A stretch of 64,000 nucleotides of DNA from Nocardioides sambongensis (GCF_006494815.1 NZ_CP041091.1:3300501-3364500); one strand, 5' to 3'; shown: positions 49,201 through 58,660, counted from the stretch's first letter. The notes: a model not told the origin generated them from the sequence alone. Translations and numbers: made by a program.

Positions 49201-49266
49201 CTCCGACTCCCGTGGCGGGACGACCGCGCGCAGCAGGGCCGGACCCGAAACCGGAACGAAGCTCAC
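46207..49266 (-). CDS. SNF2/DEAD-box helicase with SNF2-associated N-terminal domain
   Basis: A 1019-residue DNA-dependent ATPase. The N-terminal half carries the SNF2-associated region (SFSWQVALHGDPL) and a Gly/Thr-rich low-complexity stretch (ATGATGANGATGTATG). Helicase core: LRDYQRHGLTWL, ADDMGLGKT (Walker A, about 560), VVADEAQHVKN (DEAQ box), ALTGTPVENDL, LLFTQYVALGHLLEQYL, LSLKAGGTGLNLT and DRVHRIGQTRPVQVHKL (motif VI). After FHGATRSLAGLIE there is an in-frame insertion EPHSDWSGNGADPDQSEWGAG encoded by a perfect DNA inverted repeat at 47423-47475. Start 49266 has GGAGG five bases upstream, and TAGCGT lies further up at about 49330. Confidence 0.9.
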   Translation of the reverse strand: MSFVPVSGPALLRAVVPPRESEIEFSAAADSGRRARTISLPVRAALPVLARARDDAEAHPSIALLSGAALLATRFVAAGKLTPVAESDPPQWRVDGLDARDDESIRLLARARGYDGLDPEEAGRVVRAMIDAVVDTLPRTGPAGPSTRSRRSATGPRTSRATEATGATGANGATGTATGDDGSDGGTPGDGGRPGAEPPHEPKVDFAARVRRRVAERSRAERGPGNRLPELVRVSLRVEADEEDLEVGSVRLVLQVHDERDPLHVADAAVLWAEDGDAADTPGGHGFGPGARVHASIALRAAADVWPPLERLLGFAVPDQLVLEPAEVSSLLEHVGGLRDAHVDVHWPRSLGRELTTRAVLDRSPRDRPVERNPELPLQDSPFSVDGLFSFSWQVALHGDPLDEAEMRELADAASPILKLRGAWTVVDPTTAQRARKRLIRSASGAQALGAALSGVTEVPAGAGEEPVAEQVVVGAGLLAVRDRVLSAATRDPLPTPSGLRAELRDYQRHGLTWLADLTGLGLGACLADDMGLGKTITLISLHLHRLAEGQSQGRPTLVVCPASLLGNWEAEIARFAPGVPVRRFHGATRSLAGLIEPHSDWSGNGADPDQSEWGAGAAGAGSGFVLTTYGTLRSDPDPLVALDWDLVVADEAQHVKNSRSATARTLRKVPAHARVALTGTPVENDLTELWSILDWAVPGLLGSRQAFRRVWAAPIESGAEPTKARQFADLIGPFLLRRRKTDPGIAPELPPKTETEHLLGLTREQVVLYEAFVRDTMERIERADEQARRGLVLALLTGLKQICNHPAQFLKQSGAVRLRGRSEKFDLVEELVATVLAESGGVLLFTQYVALGHLLEQYLTSIGVRHQFLHGSTPVAEREAMVRRFQETSEDEQPPVFLLSLKAGGTGLNLTRADHVIHVDRWWNPAVEDQATDRVHRIGQTRPVQVHKLVTTGTIEERVAALLTRKRALADAVLARGEAALTELSNEELRDLVTLRKDQRRAGILADLRAREQSLDAP
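47423..47475. repeat. Perfect 20-bp inverted repeat inside SNF2 helicase CDS
   Basis: Arm 1 is 47423-47442 (CCCCATTCGGATTGGTCGGG), loop 13 bases, arm 2 is 47456-47475, the exact reverse complement. It encodes an apparently extra peptide between conserved helicase blocks without breaking the frame. Confidence 0.88.
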
Positions 49267-49414
49267 CGACACCTCCACGCGACCGGGACACGCCTCCGCC
49301 CGGTCGGGCCGGAGGGTGGACCTGACGCTAACGCGTCGGCCCGACACGGAGTTCCCCCGTCAGCCCGCGGCCAGTGCGACCGAGCCCGACCCGGGACCGA
49401 GCGGCTCCCGGTGC

Positions 49415-51112
49415 TCAGACGACTTGTTCGTCCAGCTTGCGCGCGCGCCGCCGGGCCAGCGGCATCGCGAGCAGCAGCACCACCGCGCCCCCGGCGCCCA
49501 GTCCGGCCACCCACCAGGTCGGGTGCTCGACCGCGAGCACCACGGTGGCCAGGGGCAGGGCGAGTGCGACGATCGCCAACGCGAGCACCGAGAAGCCGGA
49601 GTGGTTGGTGAGCCAGGCGGCGAGCAGCCACAGCAGCGCGAGGGCCCCGGCGAGGGCGAGTACGACGGCGACGTCGCTCTCGTAGTCGGCGGGCACCGCG
49701 GAGACCCCGCCCAAGCCGGACTCCATGCCCTCGGTGCCCCCGAACGCGTCGTCGGAGCCGGTCACCCCGAGCAGCATCCCGGCGAACCCGGCCGCGTCGC
49801 CGAAGAGCCCGGCCACCATCCGGGCGAGGAGCATCCCGAGCAGACTGGCGCAGATGCCGACCACGCCGATCACGCCCACCGCGACACCCGTGATGATCCG
49901 GCTCGGCAGGGCCCATCCGACGATGGTCACGAGGGCGACGAAAGCGGTCGCTCCGAGCGCGAGCCAGACGTTGACGTCGTCGGCGTCGATCTGGTCGCCG
50001 AAGAGGTCCTCGAACCCTTGCAGGTAGATCACGCCGAGAGCGATCACGGCGGTCACGGCGAACGCCGGGCGGCGAGCCAACAGATAGCCGAGGACGGCCA
50101 GCAGGAGCATCACCGCGCCGACCAGGTAGGCCTGCTCGTCCACGTCCCACTCGTCGAGCAGGATCGGCAGCAGGACGCCCAGGCCGAGGATGCCGACCAC
50201 TCCCGGCCAGGTGACCAGGTCGGCCCGCGACCCCCCGGGCTCGGTACGACGAACGGCCAGCGCCACGACCAGCGACAGCCCCAGCAGGCCGAGAACGGCG
50301 GCCAGGCCCGACCCGAGGACGGTCCAGTCGATGTCCCCCTCCTCGTCACGCCCGCGGAAGGCGGCGATCAGGATGCCGGCGCCCAGCAGGCCGGCGCCGA
50401 GCACCGCGAGCGCCCCGGTCAGTCCGCCCTTCTCGGCCGGCCTCGCCGCGACCGGCCCGGCGGGTTCGCCCGGATCACCCGGGCCCGCCGGGTGGTCCTG
50501 GTCGTCGACGACCACCGGCGGCGGGAAGACGCGGGTGTGGCTCTCCTCGGGGTCGCTGTCGATGTAGGTCGGGGAGCCGCCCACCGGGGAGGCGCCCACA
50601 GCCCCGGCCCCGGCAGGGACGGCACCGGGCGGTGCGGCACCGGGCTCGCTCGCACCTGGCGGCACAGCACCAGACTCGCCGGCACCAGGCGGCACAGCAC
50701 CAGGCGGCACAACACCAGGCGGCACAGCACCGGGCGCCCCCGTGCCAGGCGCTGCCGTACCGGGCACCGGCGGCGGCAACCCGTCCGGGTCGGAGCCGGC
50801 CGGGACCCCGGCGGACCCCGGTGTCGATCCGGCACCCGCGGCAGCGGCACCCGGCGCACCCTGAGTACCACCCGGCGCACCCGGCGCGGCATCGGGAGCG
50901 TCAGCCCCGGAGGAAGCGGGCCAGCCCGCCGGACCGCCGTCCGCGGCATCCCCGGCATCGGGGGTCCTCGGCGGCACCGCGGGTCGCTCCTCGCGGCCGG
51001 CCGCGATCGGCTGGGTCTCGGAGACGTCCTGCGTCGGTGGGGCGGAGCTGTCAGGCTCCCGCGGACCCGTCTCGTCCGGTGCGTCGTCCCGTCCCGCAGC
51101 GTCGTCCGTCAT
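49415..51112 (-). CDS. Large membrane protein with Pro/Gly/Ala-rich N-terminal tail
   Basis: A 565-residue protein of unknown function. Residues 1-220 are disordered and acidic or Pro/Gly/Ala-rich, with collagen-like GAVPPGxxxxGA repeats (about 125-175; a 15-bp DNA repeat around 50630-50740). Residues about 225-565 contain 10 or so hydrophobic helices (ALAVLGAGLLGAGILIAAF, LAAVLGLLGLSLVVALAV, IITGVAVGVIGVVGICASLLGML and others) ending in a basic ARRRARKL tail. No transporter or enzyme motif is recognised. TAGGCT lies 6 bases before the ATG (leaderless). Repeat number in the tail may be unstable. Confidence 0.75.
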   Translation of the reverse strand: MTDDAAGRDDAPDETGPREPDSSAPPTQDVSETQPIAAGREERPAVPPRTPDAGDAADGGPAGWPASSGADAPDAAPGAPGGTQGAPGAAAAGAGSTPGSAGVPAGSDPDGLPPPVPGTAAPGTGAPGAVPPGVVPPGAVPPGAGESGAVPPGASEPGAAPPGAVPAGAGAVGASPVGGSPTYIDSDPEESHTRVFPPPVVVDDQDHPAGPGDPGEPAGPVAARPAEKGGLTGALAVLGAGLLGAGILIAAFRGRDEEGDIDWTVLGSGLAAVLGLLGLSLVVALAVRRTEPGGSRADLVTWPGVVGILGLGVLLPILLDEWDVDEQAYLVGAVMLLLAVLGYLLARRPAFAVTAVIALGVIYLQGFEDLFGDQIDADDVNVWLALGATAFVALVTIVGWALPSRIITGVAVGVIGVVGICASLLGMLLARMVAGLFGDAAGFAGMLLGVTGSDDAFGGTEGMESGLGGVSAVPADYESDVAVVLALAGALALLWLLAAWLTNHSGFSVLALAIVALALPLATVVLAVEHPTWWVAGLGAGGAVVLLLAMPLARRRARKLDEQVV

Positions 51113-51195
51113 AGCCGCAGCCTAGGACCGCGAGTGCCGCTTTCCGTGGACCCGAGCGTCGACGGCCCGGGCGGTCCTGCGCACACCCGGCTCGC

Positions 51196-53346
51196 TCAGC
51201 CGGAGACCCCCAGCACCAGGGGGAGCACCAGGTCGGCGCCGGCGCCGTAGAGCGCCGACCCGGCGAGGGTGAGCGACCAGCCGGTCACCCAGAGGTCGTC
51301 CACGAGCAGCACCCGGCGACCGGACACCGCATCCGGCGACTCGAGTCGCAGGTCGCTGCGCCGGGAGACGGCGGCCACCCGTTGGGCGGAGTTCGTCGCG
51401 CCCTTGTCCGGTGGGATCGTCGGATCGACCACGCTCCACTGGCCGACGACGGGTCGGCCCAGGAACCGGGAGAGTCCGGCGGCGAGGTCGGTGACCAGTT
51501 CTCCACGCCGGACCGAGCCGGCCGTCACGATCACGTCCACCTCGGGACGCCAGTCGCCCAGCAGGGTGACCATGGCGCGGGCGAGGTGGTCGGGCACCGG
51601 GCCGTCCACCACGCGGCCCTCGGGGTGCTCGCTGTAGTCGGTGGCGAACAGCGAGCGCAGTGCGGCACCGTGGCCGAGGTCGGTGAGGCGCGCGATCGCG
51701 CGGCCCTCCTCCAGCGACGGGTTGATCCGGCCCTTGAGCTCGACCCCGATGGTGGGCAGTCCGGTGGGCCAGAGCTTGCGCGGCTGCAGCGCCACCCCGG
51801 GGCGGGCGAGCCGGTCGGCGGCGGCGGAGATCGCCTCCTGGGACGTCTCCAGGTCCAGCCGGAGTCCGCCGCAGCTGTCGCAGCGACCGCAGGTCCAGCC
51901 CGGGTCGGCGAGCACGTCGGGGTCGTCGAGCTGGCGGCGCAGGTAGGCCATCCGGCACTCGTCGGTGGCCAGGTAGTCGAGCATCGCGCGCTGCTCCGCG
52001 GCGCGGGCCTCCGCGACCCGGCGGTAGCGCTCCTCCTCGTAGACCCACTCCCGGCCGGTGGCCTCCCAACCGCCCTTGACGCGGCGAACCGCGCCGTCGA
52101 CGTCGAGCACCTTCAGCATCGTCTCCAGCCGGGTGCGGGAGAGGTCCACCCGCGGCTCCAGCGCAGCCGTGCTCATCGCTCGGCCCTCCTCGGTGAGGAC
52201 CGCGAGCGTCTCGCGGACCACCGCCTCCCTCGGGAAGGCAAGGGAGGCGAAGTAGGCCCAGATGTCGCGGTCCTCGGTCGCCGGGAGCAGGACCACGGAG
52301 GCCTCCTCCACCGCGCCGCGTCCGGCGCGGCCGACCTGCTGGTAGTACGCCACCGGGCTGTCCGGCGCACCGAGGTTGACCACGAAGCCGAGCGCGGCGT
52401 CGAAGCCCATCCCCAGCGCGCTGGTCGCCACCAGCGCCTTCACCTCGCCGTCGATCAACGCCTGCTCGAGCGCCAGGCGCTCGGTCTGCTCGGTCTGCCC
52501 GGAGTAGGCGGCGACCTGGTGCCCGCGCGAGCGCAGGTAGTCGGCGACCTCCTGGGTCGCGGCGACGGTCAGGCAGTAGATGATCCCGGACCCACGCTGC
52601 TCCGCGAGGTGGTCCGAGAGCCAGGCGAGCCGCTGCTCGGCGGTCTGCAGCCGGACCACGCCCAGCCGCAACGACGCCCGGTCCAGCGAGCCGCGCAGCA
52701 CCAAGGTCTCCCGGCCGAGCTGCTCGGCGACGTCGTCGGTGACCCGCTGGTTGGCGGTGGCGGTGGTGGCCAGCACCGGGATGCCGTCGGGGAGCTCGCC
52801 GAGCAGGGTCCGGATCCGGCGGTAGTCCGGACGGAAGTCGTGGCCCCAGTCGGAGATGCAGTGGGCCTCGTCGACCACCAGCAGGCCGCAGGTGGCGGCC
52901 AGCCGGGGCAGCACCTCGTCCCGGAACCCGGGGTTGTTCAGCCGCTCCGGGCTGACCAGGAGCACGTCCACCTCGCCTGCCGCGATCGCGCCGTGCACCT
53001 CGTCCCACTGCTCGATGTTGGTGGAGTTCACCGTCATCGCCCGGATGCCGGCGCGCTCGGCCGCGGCGATCTGGTTGCGCATCAGCGCGAGCAGTGGGGA
53101 GATGATCACGGTCGGCCCGGAGCCCCGGTCGCGCAGCAGCCGGGTGGCGATGAAGTAGACCGCCGACTTGCCCCAACCGGTGCGCTGCACCACCAGCGCC
53201 CGGCGCCGGTCGATCACCAAGGCCGAGATGGCGGACCACTGGTCCTCGTGCAGGGTGACGTCGTCGCGCCCCACCAGCGCCCGCAGGTGCTGCTCGGCCT
53301 GCGCCCGCACCGTCGTCGCATCGAGCTCTGCCGTCGCCTGGTCCAC
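51196..53346 (-). CDS. RecQ-family helicase fused to a phosphoribosyltransferase-like domain
   Basis: A 716-residue protein. RecQ helicase (about 20-480): LHEDQWSAIS, Walker A QRTGWGKS, SPLLALMRNQ, VVDEAHCISDWGHDFRPDY (DEAH box and aromatic-rich loop), ATTATAN, ATSALGMGFD, YYQQVGRAGRG, then a zinc-binding ECRM...CGRCDSCGG. No HRDC domain is seen. The C-terminal 200 residues end with VLLVDDLWVTGWSLTLAG, which matches the PRPP-binding loop of type I phosphoribosyltransferases. Substrate of that domain unknown; it may be regulatory. GTG 53346 has AAGGAG upstream. Similar fusions occur in other Actinobacteria. Confidence 0.88.
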   Translation of the reverse strand: MDQATAELDATTVRAQAEQHLRALVGRDDVTLHEDQWSAISALVIDRRRALVVQRTGWGKSAVYFIATRLLRDRGSGPTVIISPLLALMRNQIAAAERAGIRAMTVNSTNIEQWDEVHGAIAAGEVDVLLVSPERLNNPGFRDEVLPRLAATCGLLVVDEAHCISDWGHDFRPDYRRIRTLLGELPDGIPVLATTATANQRVTDDVAEQLGRETLVLRGSLDRASLRLGVVRLQTAEQRLAWLSDHLAEQRGSGIIYCLTVAATQEVADYLRSRGHQVAAYSGQTEQTERLALEQALIDGEVKALVATSALGMGFDAALGFVVNLGAPDSPVAYYQQVGRAGRGAVEEASVVLLPATEDRDIWAYFASLAFPREAVVRETLAVLTEEGRAMSTAALEPRVDLSRTRLETMLKVLDVDGAVRRVKGGWEATGREWVYEEERYRRVAEARAAEQRAMLDYLATDECRMAYLRRQLDDPDVLADPGWTCGRCDSCGGLRLDLETSQEAISAAADRLARPGVALQPRKLWPTGLPTIGVELKGRINPSLEEGRAIARLTDLGHGAALRSLFATDYSEHPEGRVVDGPVPDHLARAMVTLLGDWRPEVDVIVTAGSVRRGELVTDLAAGLSRFLGRPVVGQWSVVDPTIPPDKGATNSAQRVAAVSRRSDLRLESPDAVSGRRVLLVDDLWVTGWSLTLAGSALYGAGADLVLPLVLGVSG

Positions 53347-53453
53347 GTCTTCTCCTTCGCCCGTCACGTCCCGTCGCACCCCATCCGAACCCGGCACTCC
53401 GACACAACCACCACGGGCACCGGACCCTCGCTCCGGGCCCCGACTCCCGGCGC

Positions 53454-55516
53454 TCAGCTCCAGCCGAGTCGTTCCCCGACCTCGGGCGTCACGTGCCGCA
53501 CCCAGGTGCGGCTGAGGTGATCGTCGTTCGCATAGACCATCAGGCCGCCCGCGACCGCCGGACAGCGGCCCTCGACACAGGCCAGGTCGGCGACCGCGAC
53601 GTACCGGACGCCGAGGTCTGCGGCGACCTCCTCGGTGAGCTCGTTGGCCTGGACCACCCGTGCCTCCGCGTCCGCGATGCAGGAGGCCATGGTGGCCGCG
53701 GCATCGGTGACGCACTCGATCGGGTCGACGTCCAGCGGCGGCACGTCGCCCACCAGGACGACCTCGCCGGCCGACTCCTCGAACGTGGCCACCGTCTCCC
53801 GGACGCCGCTCGACCAGGCGGCCGGGCGGTCGGCGACCGGGACCGTCATGTTGCGCTGCAGGCCGCGACTGCCGATCAGCACGACGTCCGGGCGGATCTC
53901 CGCCACCTGGTCGGCCACCCAGCCCCGGAAGTCGCTGCACTCGTGGTAGTCGCGGCCGCCCCAGGTGATCTCCACCGCGAAGGGCGAGCAGCCGAACTTG
54001 ATCAGCGGCACCACCCGGTACCCGTGCTCGGCGCCGAGCTCGTCGAAGGCGGGCAGCCACTGCCCCATGTGGGAGTCGCCGACCACGACCGCGGTGCGGT
54101 CCGCCTCCGGGTCGCCGACCGGGCAGAGCCGCACCTGGGTCCACGACTGCTGGGCATTGCAGGCGTAGCTGTAGTTCCACAGGTCCGTCTCCAGCTCCGG
54201 CACCATGTCCAGGTCGGTCAGCGGGAACGGCACCGGTTCCCCCTCCTCGGCGGCCGCGACCGAGTCACGCAGCTCGTGGCGTACCGGGAGGTCCCCGTCG
54301 CGCAGATCGAGGTACTGCGCGTTGGCGTCCAGACGCTCGTCGAGCCGCTGCTCGGCCACCGCCTGCGACCCGAACATGCCGAGCAGCACGACCCCGATCG
54401 CCGCCGGCCAGAGCGCGAGAGCGCGACGCTGCCGGGCAGCGACCCAGCGGTTGTGCCGGATCGGGTTCTCGACCAGGTGGTAGCTGGCCATCGCGAGCAG
54501 CAGCGAGACGCCGACCAGCGCGGAGGTCTCCAGCCACCCGACGGGGCCCTCGGCCTGGGCCGCCCAGAGGACCAGCACCGGCCAGTGCCAGAGGTACCAG
54601 GAGTAGGAGAGGTCGCCGATCCAGGTCAGCGGCCGGGTGGTGAGCACCTTCGACGGTCCCACCGCGTCGACCCCGATCCCGGCGGCGATCACCGCGGCCG
54701 TGCCGAGCACCGGCAGCAGCGCGGCCGGGCCGGGGAACGCCGTACCGGCGTCGTAGGCGACCGCGGCGACCGCGATGGCCACCAGCCCGCCCCCGACAGG
54801 ACCCAGCGCAGCGCGGTGGGCATCCGTTCCAGGCGCGCCGCCAGCACCGCCAGCAGGGCGCCCACGGCGAGCTCCCAGGCGCGCCCCAGCGAGGAGAAGT
54901 ACGCCGCGGTCTGGTTGTCGCCGAGCAGGTGGACCGACCAGGCGAACGACGCCACCCCCAGTACGGCGACCACGATCGCGACCGGACCCTCGATCCTCCG
55001 CCGCTCGCCGGCCCCGGCCCGCTCCGCAGCACGCCGCCCGGTGAGCCACAGCACCAGCATCAGCAACGGCGGCCAGACCAGGTAGAACTGCTCCTCCACC
55101 GCCAGCGACCAGTAGTGCTGCACGGGCGAGGGCGGGAGACCCTCGGCGAAGTAGTCGGTGCCGAGCCGGGAGAAGTGGACGTTGGCGAGGAAGACCGCGG
55201 ACCAGCCCACGTCGGTGGCGATCCGCTCCACCCGCAGGTAGGAGAGGGTCGCCGCGGCGAACGCCAGCGTGGCGACCAGGACCAGCGTGGCGGCCGGCAG
55301 GATCCGGCGGGCCCGGCGGGCGTAGAAGCCCAGCAGGCTGATCCGTCCGCTGCGGTCGGCCTCACGGACCAGCAGCGAGGTGATCAGGAAGCCCGAGAGG
55401 ACGAAGAAGACGTCCACGCCCACGAAGCCGCCCGAGAGCGGACCGACACCGGCGTGGTCGGCGACGACGGTGAGGACCGCGATGGCACGCAGTCCCTGGA
55501 TGTCGAGTCGCCGCAT
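53454..55516 (-). CDS. Membrane acyltransferase with C-terminal SGNH domain, OafA type (frameshifted)
   Basis: About 687 residues after repair. N-terminal acyltransferase-3 domain: LDIQGLRAIAVLTVVADHAG (catalytic His region), GGFVGVDVFFVLSGFLIT, FYARRARRILPAA, about ten membrane helices, SYSWYLWHWPVLVL and YHLVENPIRHNRW. The C-terminal extracytoplasmic SGNH hydrolase domain has VVGDSHMGQWLPA (nucleophile Ser) and ANDDHLS (Asp/His). Such enzymes O-acetylate surface polysaccharides or lipids. Frame break at 54786-54795 (CCCCC run), cured by one base joining RWVLSG to GGLVAIAVAAV. ATG 55516 follows TACACT by 8 bases. Confidence 0.87.
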
Positions 55517-55641
55517 GCTCAGCGAGTGTAGGTAGCCGCGGCCCGGGGACCGGGAGGCGCTCCCGCGGCGCCCGACGCGTCCGGGCCTGCCGGCGGGAGT
55601 CGGTGCGGGCGGGTCGGCGCGGGCGGATCGGCGCGGTCGCG

Positions 55642-55944
55642 TCAGTGCGGGCGGGGTTCGTGCCCGAGCGCGGCGCACGCGGCGTCGTACAGGGCGACGA
55701 CCTCGCGGCGGATCTCGGCGCGTTCGCTGATCTCGCCGGCCGGCCACCGCACCCGGACGTGCTCGGTGCCACCCTCGGGGCCGACCGCCTCCCACACGCC
55801 GGCCTCGGAGTCGAGCCCGATCATCACCGCGGACGCGGCACCCGGGGCACCGTTGGCGCGCACGATGAGCAGGTTGTCCTCGACGTGGTCGTCGTTCATG
55901 TGGGCCAGCACGGCGTCGACGACGGCGGGTTCAAAGGGAGTCAT
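55642..55944 (-). CDS. DUF2470 domain protein
   Basis: A 100-residue protein. VVDAVLAHMNDDHVEDNLLIVRANG is the conserved DUF2470 start, later MIGLDSEAGVWEA and an acidic-basic C-terminal helix. DUF2470 is found alone or at the C-terminus of heme-utilisation (HugZ-like) proteins, so a heme or flavin link is possible but unproved. Cytoplasmic. The ATG follows TAGCCT by 6 bases, suggesting leaderless transcription. 125 bp upstream of the acyltransferase on the same strand but with its own promoter. Confidence 0.85.
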   Translation of the reverse strand: MTPFEPAVVDAVLAHMNDDHVEDNLLIVRANGAPGAASAVMIGLDSEAGVWEAVGPEGGTEHVRVRWPAGEISERAEIRREVVALYDAACAALGHEPRPH

Positions 55945-56030
55945 GGCAGAAGGCTAGGCGCGGACGTCGAACGCCGAGGGGCACCGGTCCCGGGGGTTGG
56001 TTCCCGCTCCGAGCGGGTAGAAGGGTCCCC

Positions 56031-56471
56031 ATGCGTCCCGCGACCACCACCGCCAGCCGTACGGCGACCCGCCTCACCGTCCTCGGTCTCCTCACCGCCC
56101 TGCTCGTCGGCGCCTTCGCCCTCACCGGGCCGGCCGCCCAGGCGGCGTGGAGCAACGGCTCCCAGCTCCACGGCGGCAAGGTGCAGGTCTGCAAGGTCGC
56201 CCTCGGCGACGGCAGGCTCCGGATCAAGGTGCGGCTCAACAACACCTCCGCCCAGCACACCCACGTCGGCGGGCTGTCCCGGGTCCGCGACTTCACGACG
56301 ATCGTCGGTCTCGACGTCCGCGCCCGGGCCGGCCGCACGTCCAACACCAAGTCGCTGGTGTGGACCCGCGCCCAGCGCAACGCCGGCGAGTGGCTCAGCG
56401 TCGGCATCGGCGACACCAACGGGCAGGGTCACGGCGGCGAGATCGGGCTGAGCCAGATCCGCGTGTGCTGA
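56031..56471 (+). CDS. Small secreted protein, function unknown
   Basis: A 146-residue precursor: signal peptide (TRLTVLGLLTALLVGAFALT, cleavage near AQA at about residue 38). The mature part of about 108 residues is beta-rich and basic (KVQVCKVALGDGRLRIKVRLNN, TTIVGLDVRARAGRTS) with two Cys, in VQVCKV and at the C-terminal end (QIRVC), likely forming a disulfide. Family not recognised. TAGAAG lies 7 bases before the ATG. Eleven bases downstream begins palindromic repeat B. Confidence 0.8.
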   Translation: MRPATTTASRTATRLTVLGLLTALLVGAFALTGPAAQAAWSNGSQLHGGKVQVCKVALGDGRLRIKVRLNNTSAQHTHVGGLSRVRDFTTIVGLDVRARAGRTSNTKSLVWTRAQRNAGEWLSVGIGDTNGQGHGGEIGLSQIRVC

Positions 56472-56482
56472 CCGGGCGGGCT

Positions 56483-56568
56483 GCGGGTTTCCCCGGCTGA
56501 CCGGTGAAACCCGCACGACACGCCGGTGCGCCCCGGCGTGTCGTGCGGGTTTCAGCCGATAGGTCCGC
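56483..56568. repeat. 86-bp double-hairpin palindromic repeat, copy B
   Basis: Same architecture as 37267-37352. Stem 1 has one mismatch (C instead of A at unit position 10). Stem 2 is intact, with the G-C pair of copy A at unit positions 33/62 replaced by A-T. It lies between the convergent small secreted protein and M13 peptidase genes. Confidence 0.85.
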
Positions 56569-56684
56569 CCACTGACGCCCTCACCGGGCCCTCGCGCCGA
56601 CCCCGCGTCAGCACCACTCCACGCGTCGGCCGACCCGCACCAGCACCGACTCCGGGCGCCCACCGAGCCGTCACCGCGCGCGCC

Positions 56685-58660
56685 TCACCAGATCCGTACC
56701 CGCTCATCGGGGTCGAGCCACAGCCCGTCGCCGGGCTGGGTGCCGAAGACCTCGTGGAACTCGTCGAGGTTGCGCACGATGTTGGCGCGGAACTCCGGCG
56801 GGCTGTGCGGGTCGATCGTGAGGTACTGACGCTCCTGCTCGGTGCGACGCTTCGTGCGCCAGGCATAGCTCCAGTTCAGGAACACCTTCTTGCGGTCCTC
56901 CGCCGTCGCCTCCTCGCCGAGCGCCCGGCGGGAGATCACGTAGGCCTTGTGGCCGATCGTCAGGCCGCCGAGGTCACCTATGTTCTCCCCCACGGTCAGC
57001 GCGCCGTTGACCTTCTCGCCGGGCAGGTTCCGCGGCTCGAACTCGGCGTACTGGTCGATGAGGGTCTTGGACTTCACCTCGAACGCCGCCTTGTCCTCGG
57101 GCGTCCACCAGTCGTTGAGGTTGCCGTCGCCGTCGTACTGCGCGCCCTGGTCGTCGAAGCCGTGACCGATCTCGTGGCCGATCACCGCGCCGATGCCGCC
57201 GTAGTTCTCCGCCGGGTCCGCGTCGGGGGCGAAGAAGGGCCGCTGCAGGATCCCGGCCGGGAAGCAGATCTCGTTGGTGCCGGGGTTGTAGTAGGCGTTG
57301 ACCGTCTGCGGCAGCATGAACCACTCGTCGCGGTCCACCGGCGCACCGATCTTGGCCAGCTGGCGGTCGGTCTCGAAGGCCGACGACGCCGCCGCGTTGC
57401 CGAACAGGTCGTCCGGCCGCACGCTCAGCGCGGAGTAGTCGCGGAACTTCTCCGGGTAGCCGATCTTGGGCCGGAACGTCTCCAGCTTGGCGAAGGCCCG
57501 CTGCTTGGTCTCCTCGGTCATCCAGTCCAGCGCCTCGATGGAGACCCGGTACGCCGCCAGCAGGTTGGCGACCAGCTCGTCCATCATCGCCTTCGAGGTC
57601 GGCGGGAAGTGGCGGGCGACGTACTCCTTGCCGACCGCCTCCCCATCGCGCCCTCGACGAAGGTGACCGCACGCTTCCACCGGGCGCGCAGCTCCGGGGT
57701 GCCGTTGAGGGTGCGGCCGTAGAAGTCGAAGTTGGCCTGTACGAACTCGTCGGTCAGGTACGGCGCCGCCGACCGCAGCACATGCGAGAGCAGCCAGTCC
57801 TGCCACACCTCCAGCTCGGTCGCCTCGAGCACCCCGGAGAGGTGGGCGAAGTAGGACGGCTGGCGCACCACGACCTCGGCCGCGGTCGCGTTCTCGCCCT
57901 CGATGTGGCCGCCGAGGTTGGTGATGTAGACGTCCCAGGCGAAACCGGGGCACAGCTCCTTGAGCTGGTCGCCGGTCAGCAGGTTGTAGGTCTTCTGCAC
58001 GTCGCGGGTCTCGGCGCGCTCCCAGTGGCCGCGGGCCAGCTCGGTGTCCAGGTCGAGGACCCGCTGCGCCGCCGCGGCGGGCGACTCGTGGCCGCCCAGG
58101 GTGAGCATCCGCTCCAGGTAGCCGAGGTAGGCGGCGCGGATCTCGGCGAACTTGTCCTCGCGGTAGTAGGACTCGTCGGGCAGGCCGAGGCCGCCCTGGA
58201 CCAGGTGGAACAGGTAGCGGTCGGACCTGCGGGCGTCGGTGTCGATGTAGGACCCGAAGATGCCGTAGCCGCCGATCCGCTCGAACTCGCCGAGGAACGC
58301 GGCGAGGTCGCGGATGTCGCGCAGGCCCTTGACGGCCGCGACCAGCGGCTCGAGTGGCGTGGTGCCCAGCGCGTCGATCCGGTCGGTGTCCATGAAGGAG
58401 TTGAACAGGTCGGCGATCTTGCGCGCCTCGACGGTGTTCTCCACCTCCTCCGAGGCCGCCGCGCCGTCGGCGAGCTCGGTGATGATCTGCCGCACCTGCT
58501 CCTCGGCCTGGTCGGCCAGCTGCACGAACGGGCCCCAGCTCGACCGGTCCGAAGGGATCTCGGTGGTCGCCAGCCAGGTGCCGTTGACGTGCCCGAACAG
58601 GTCGTCGGTCGGCCGGATGGTCAGGTCCATGCCCTCGCGGGCGTCGTCCAGGATCGTCAC
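56685..58660 (-). CDS. M13 (neprilysin/PepO-like) metallopeptidase (frameshifted)
   Basis: About 659 residues. The N-terminal M13 domain (DDLFGHVNGTWLATTEIPSDRSSWGPFVQL) has no signal peptide or anchor, as in PepO-type cytoplasmic members. The C-terminal catalytic domain has NAYYNPGTNEICFPAGILQ, zinc motif VIGHEIGHGFDDQG (HExxH) and GENIGDLGG supplying the third zinc ligand Glu; it ends with CxxW-less VRIW. The frame breaks at 57640-57645 (CCCC run); one base joins TFVEGAMG to EAVGKEYVARHFPP. GTG 58660 follows TAGGCT by 7 bases (leaderless). Degrades small peptides. Confidence 0.9.
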
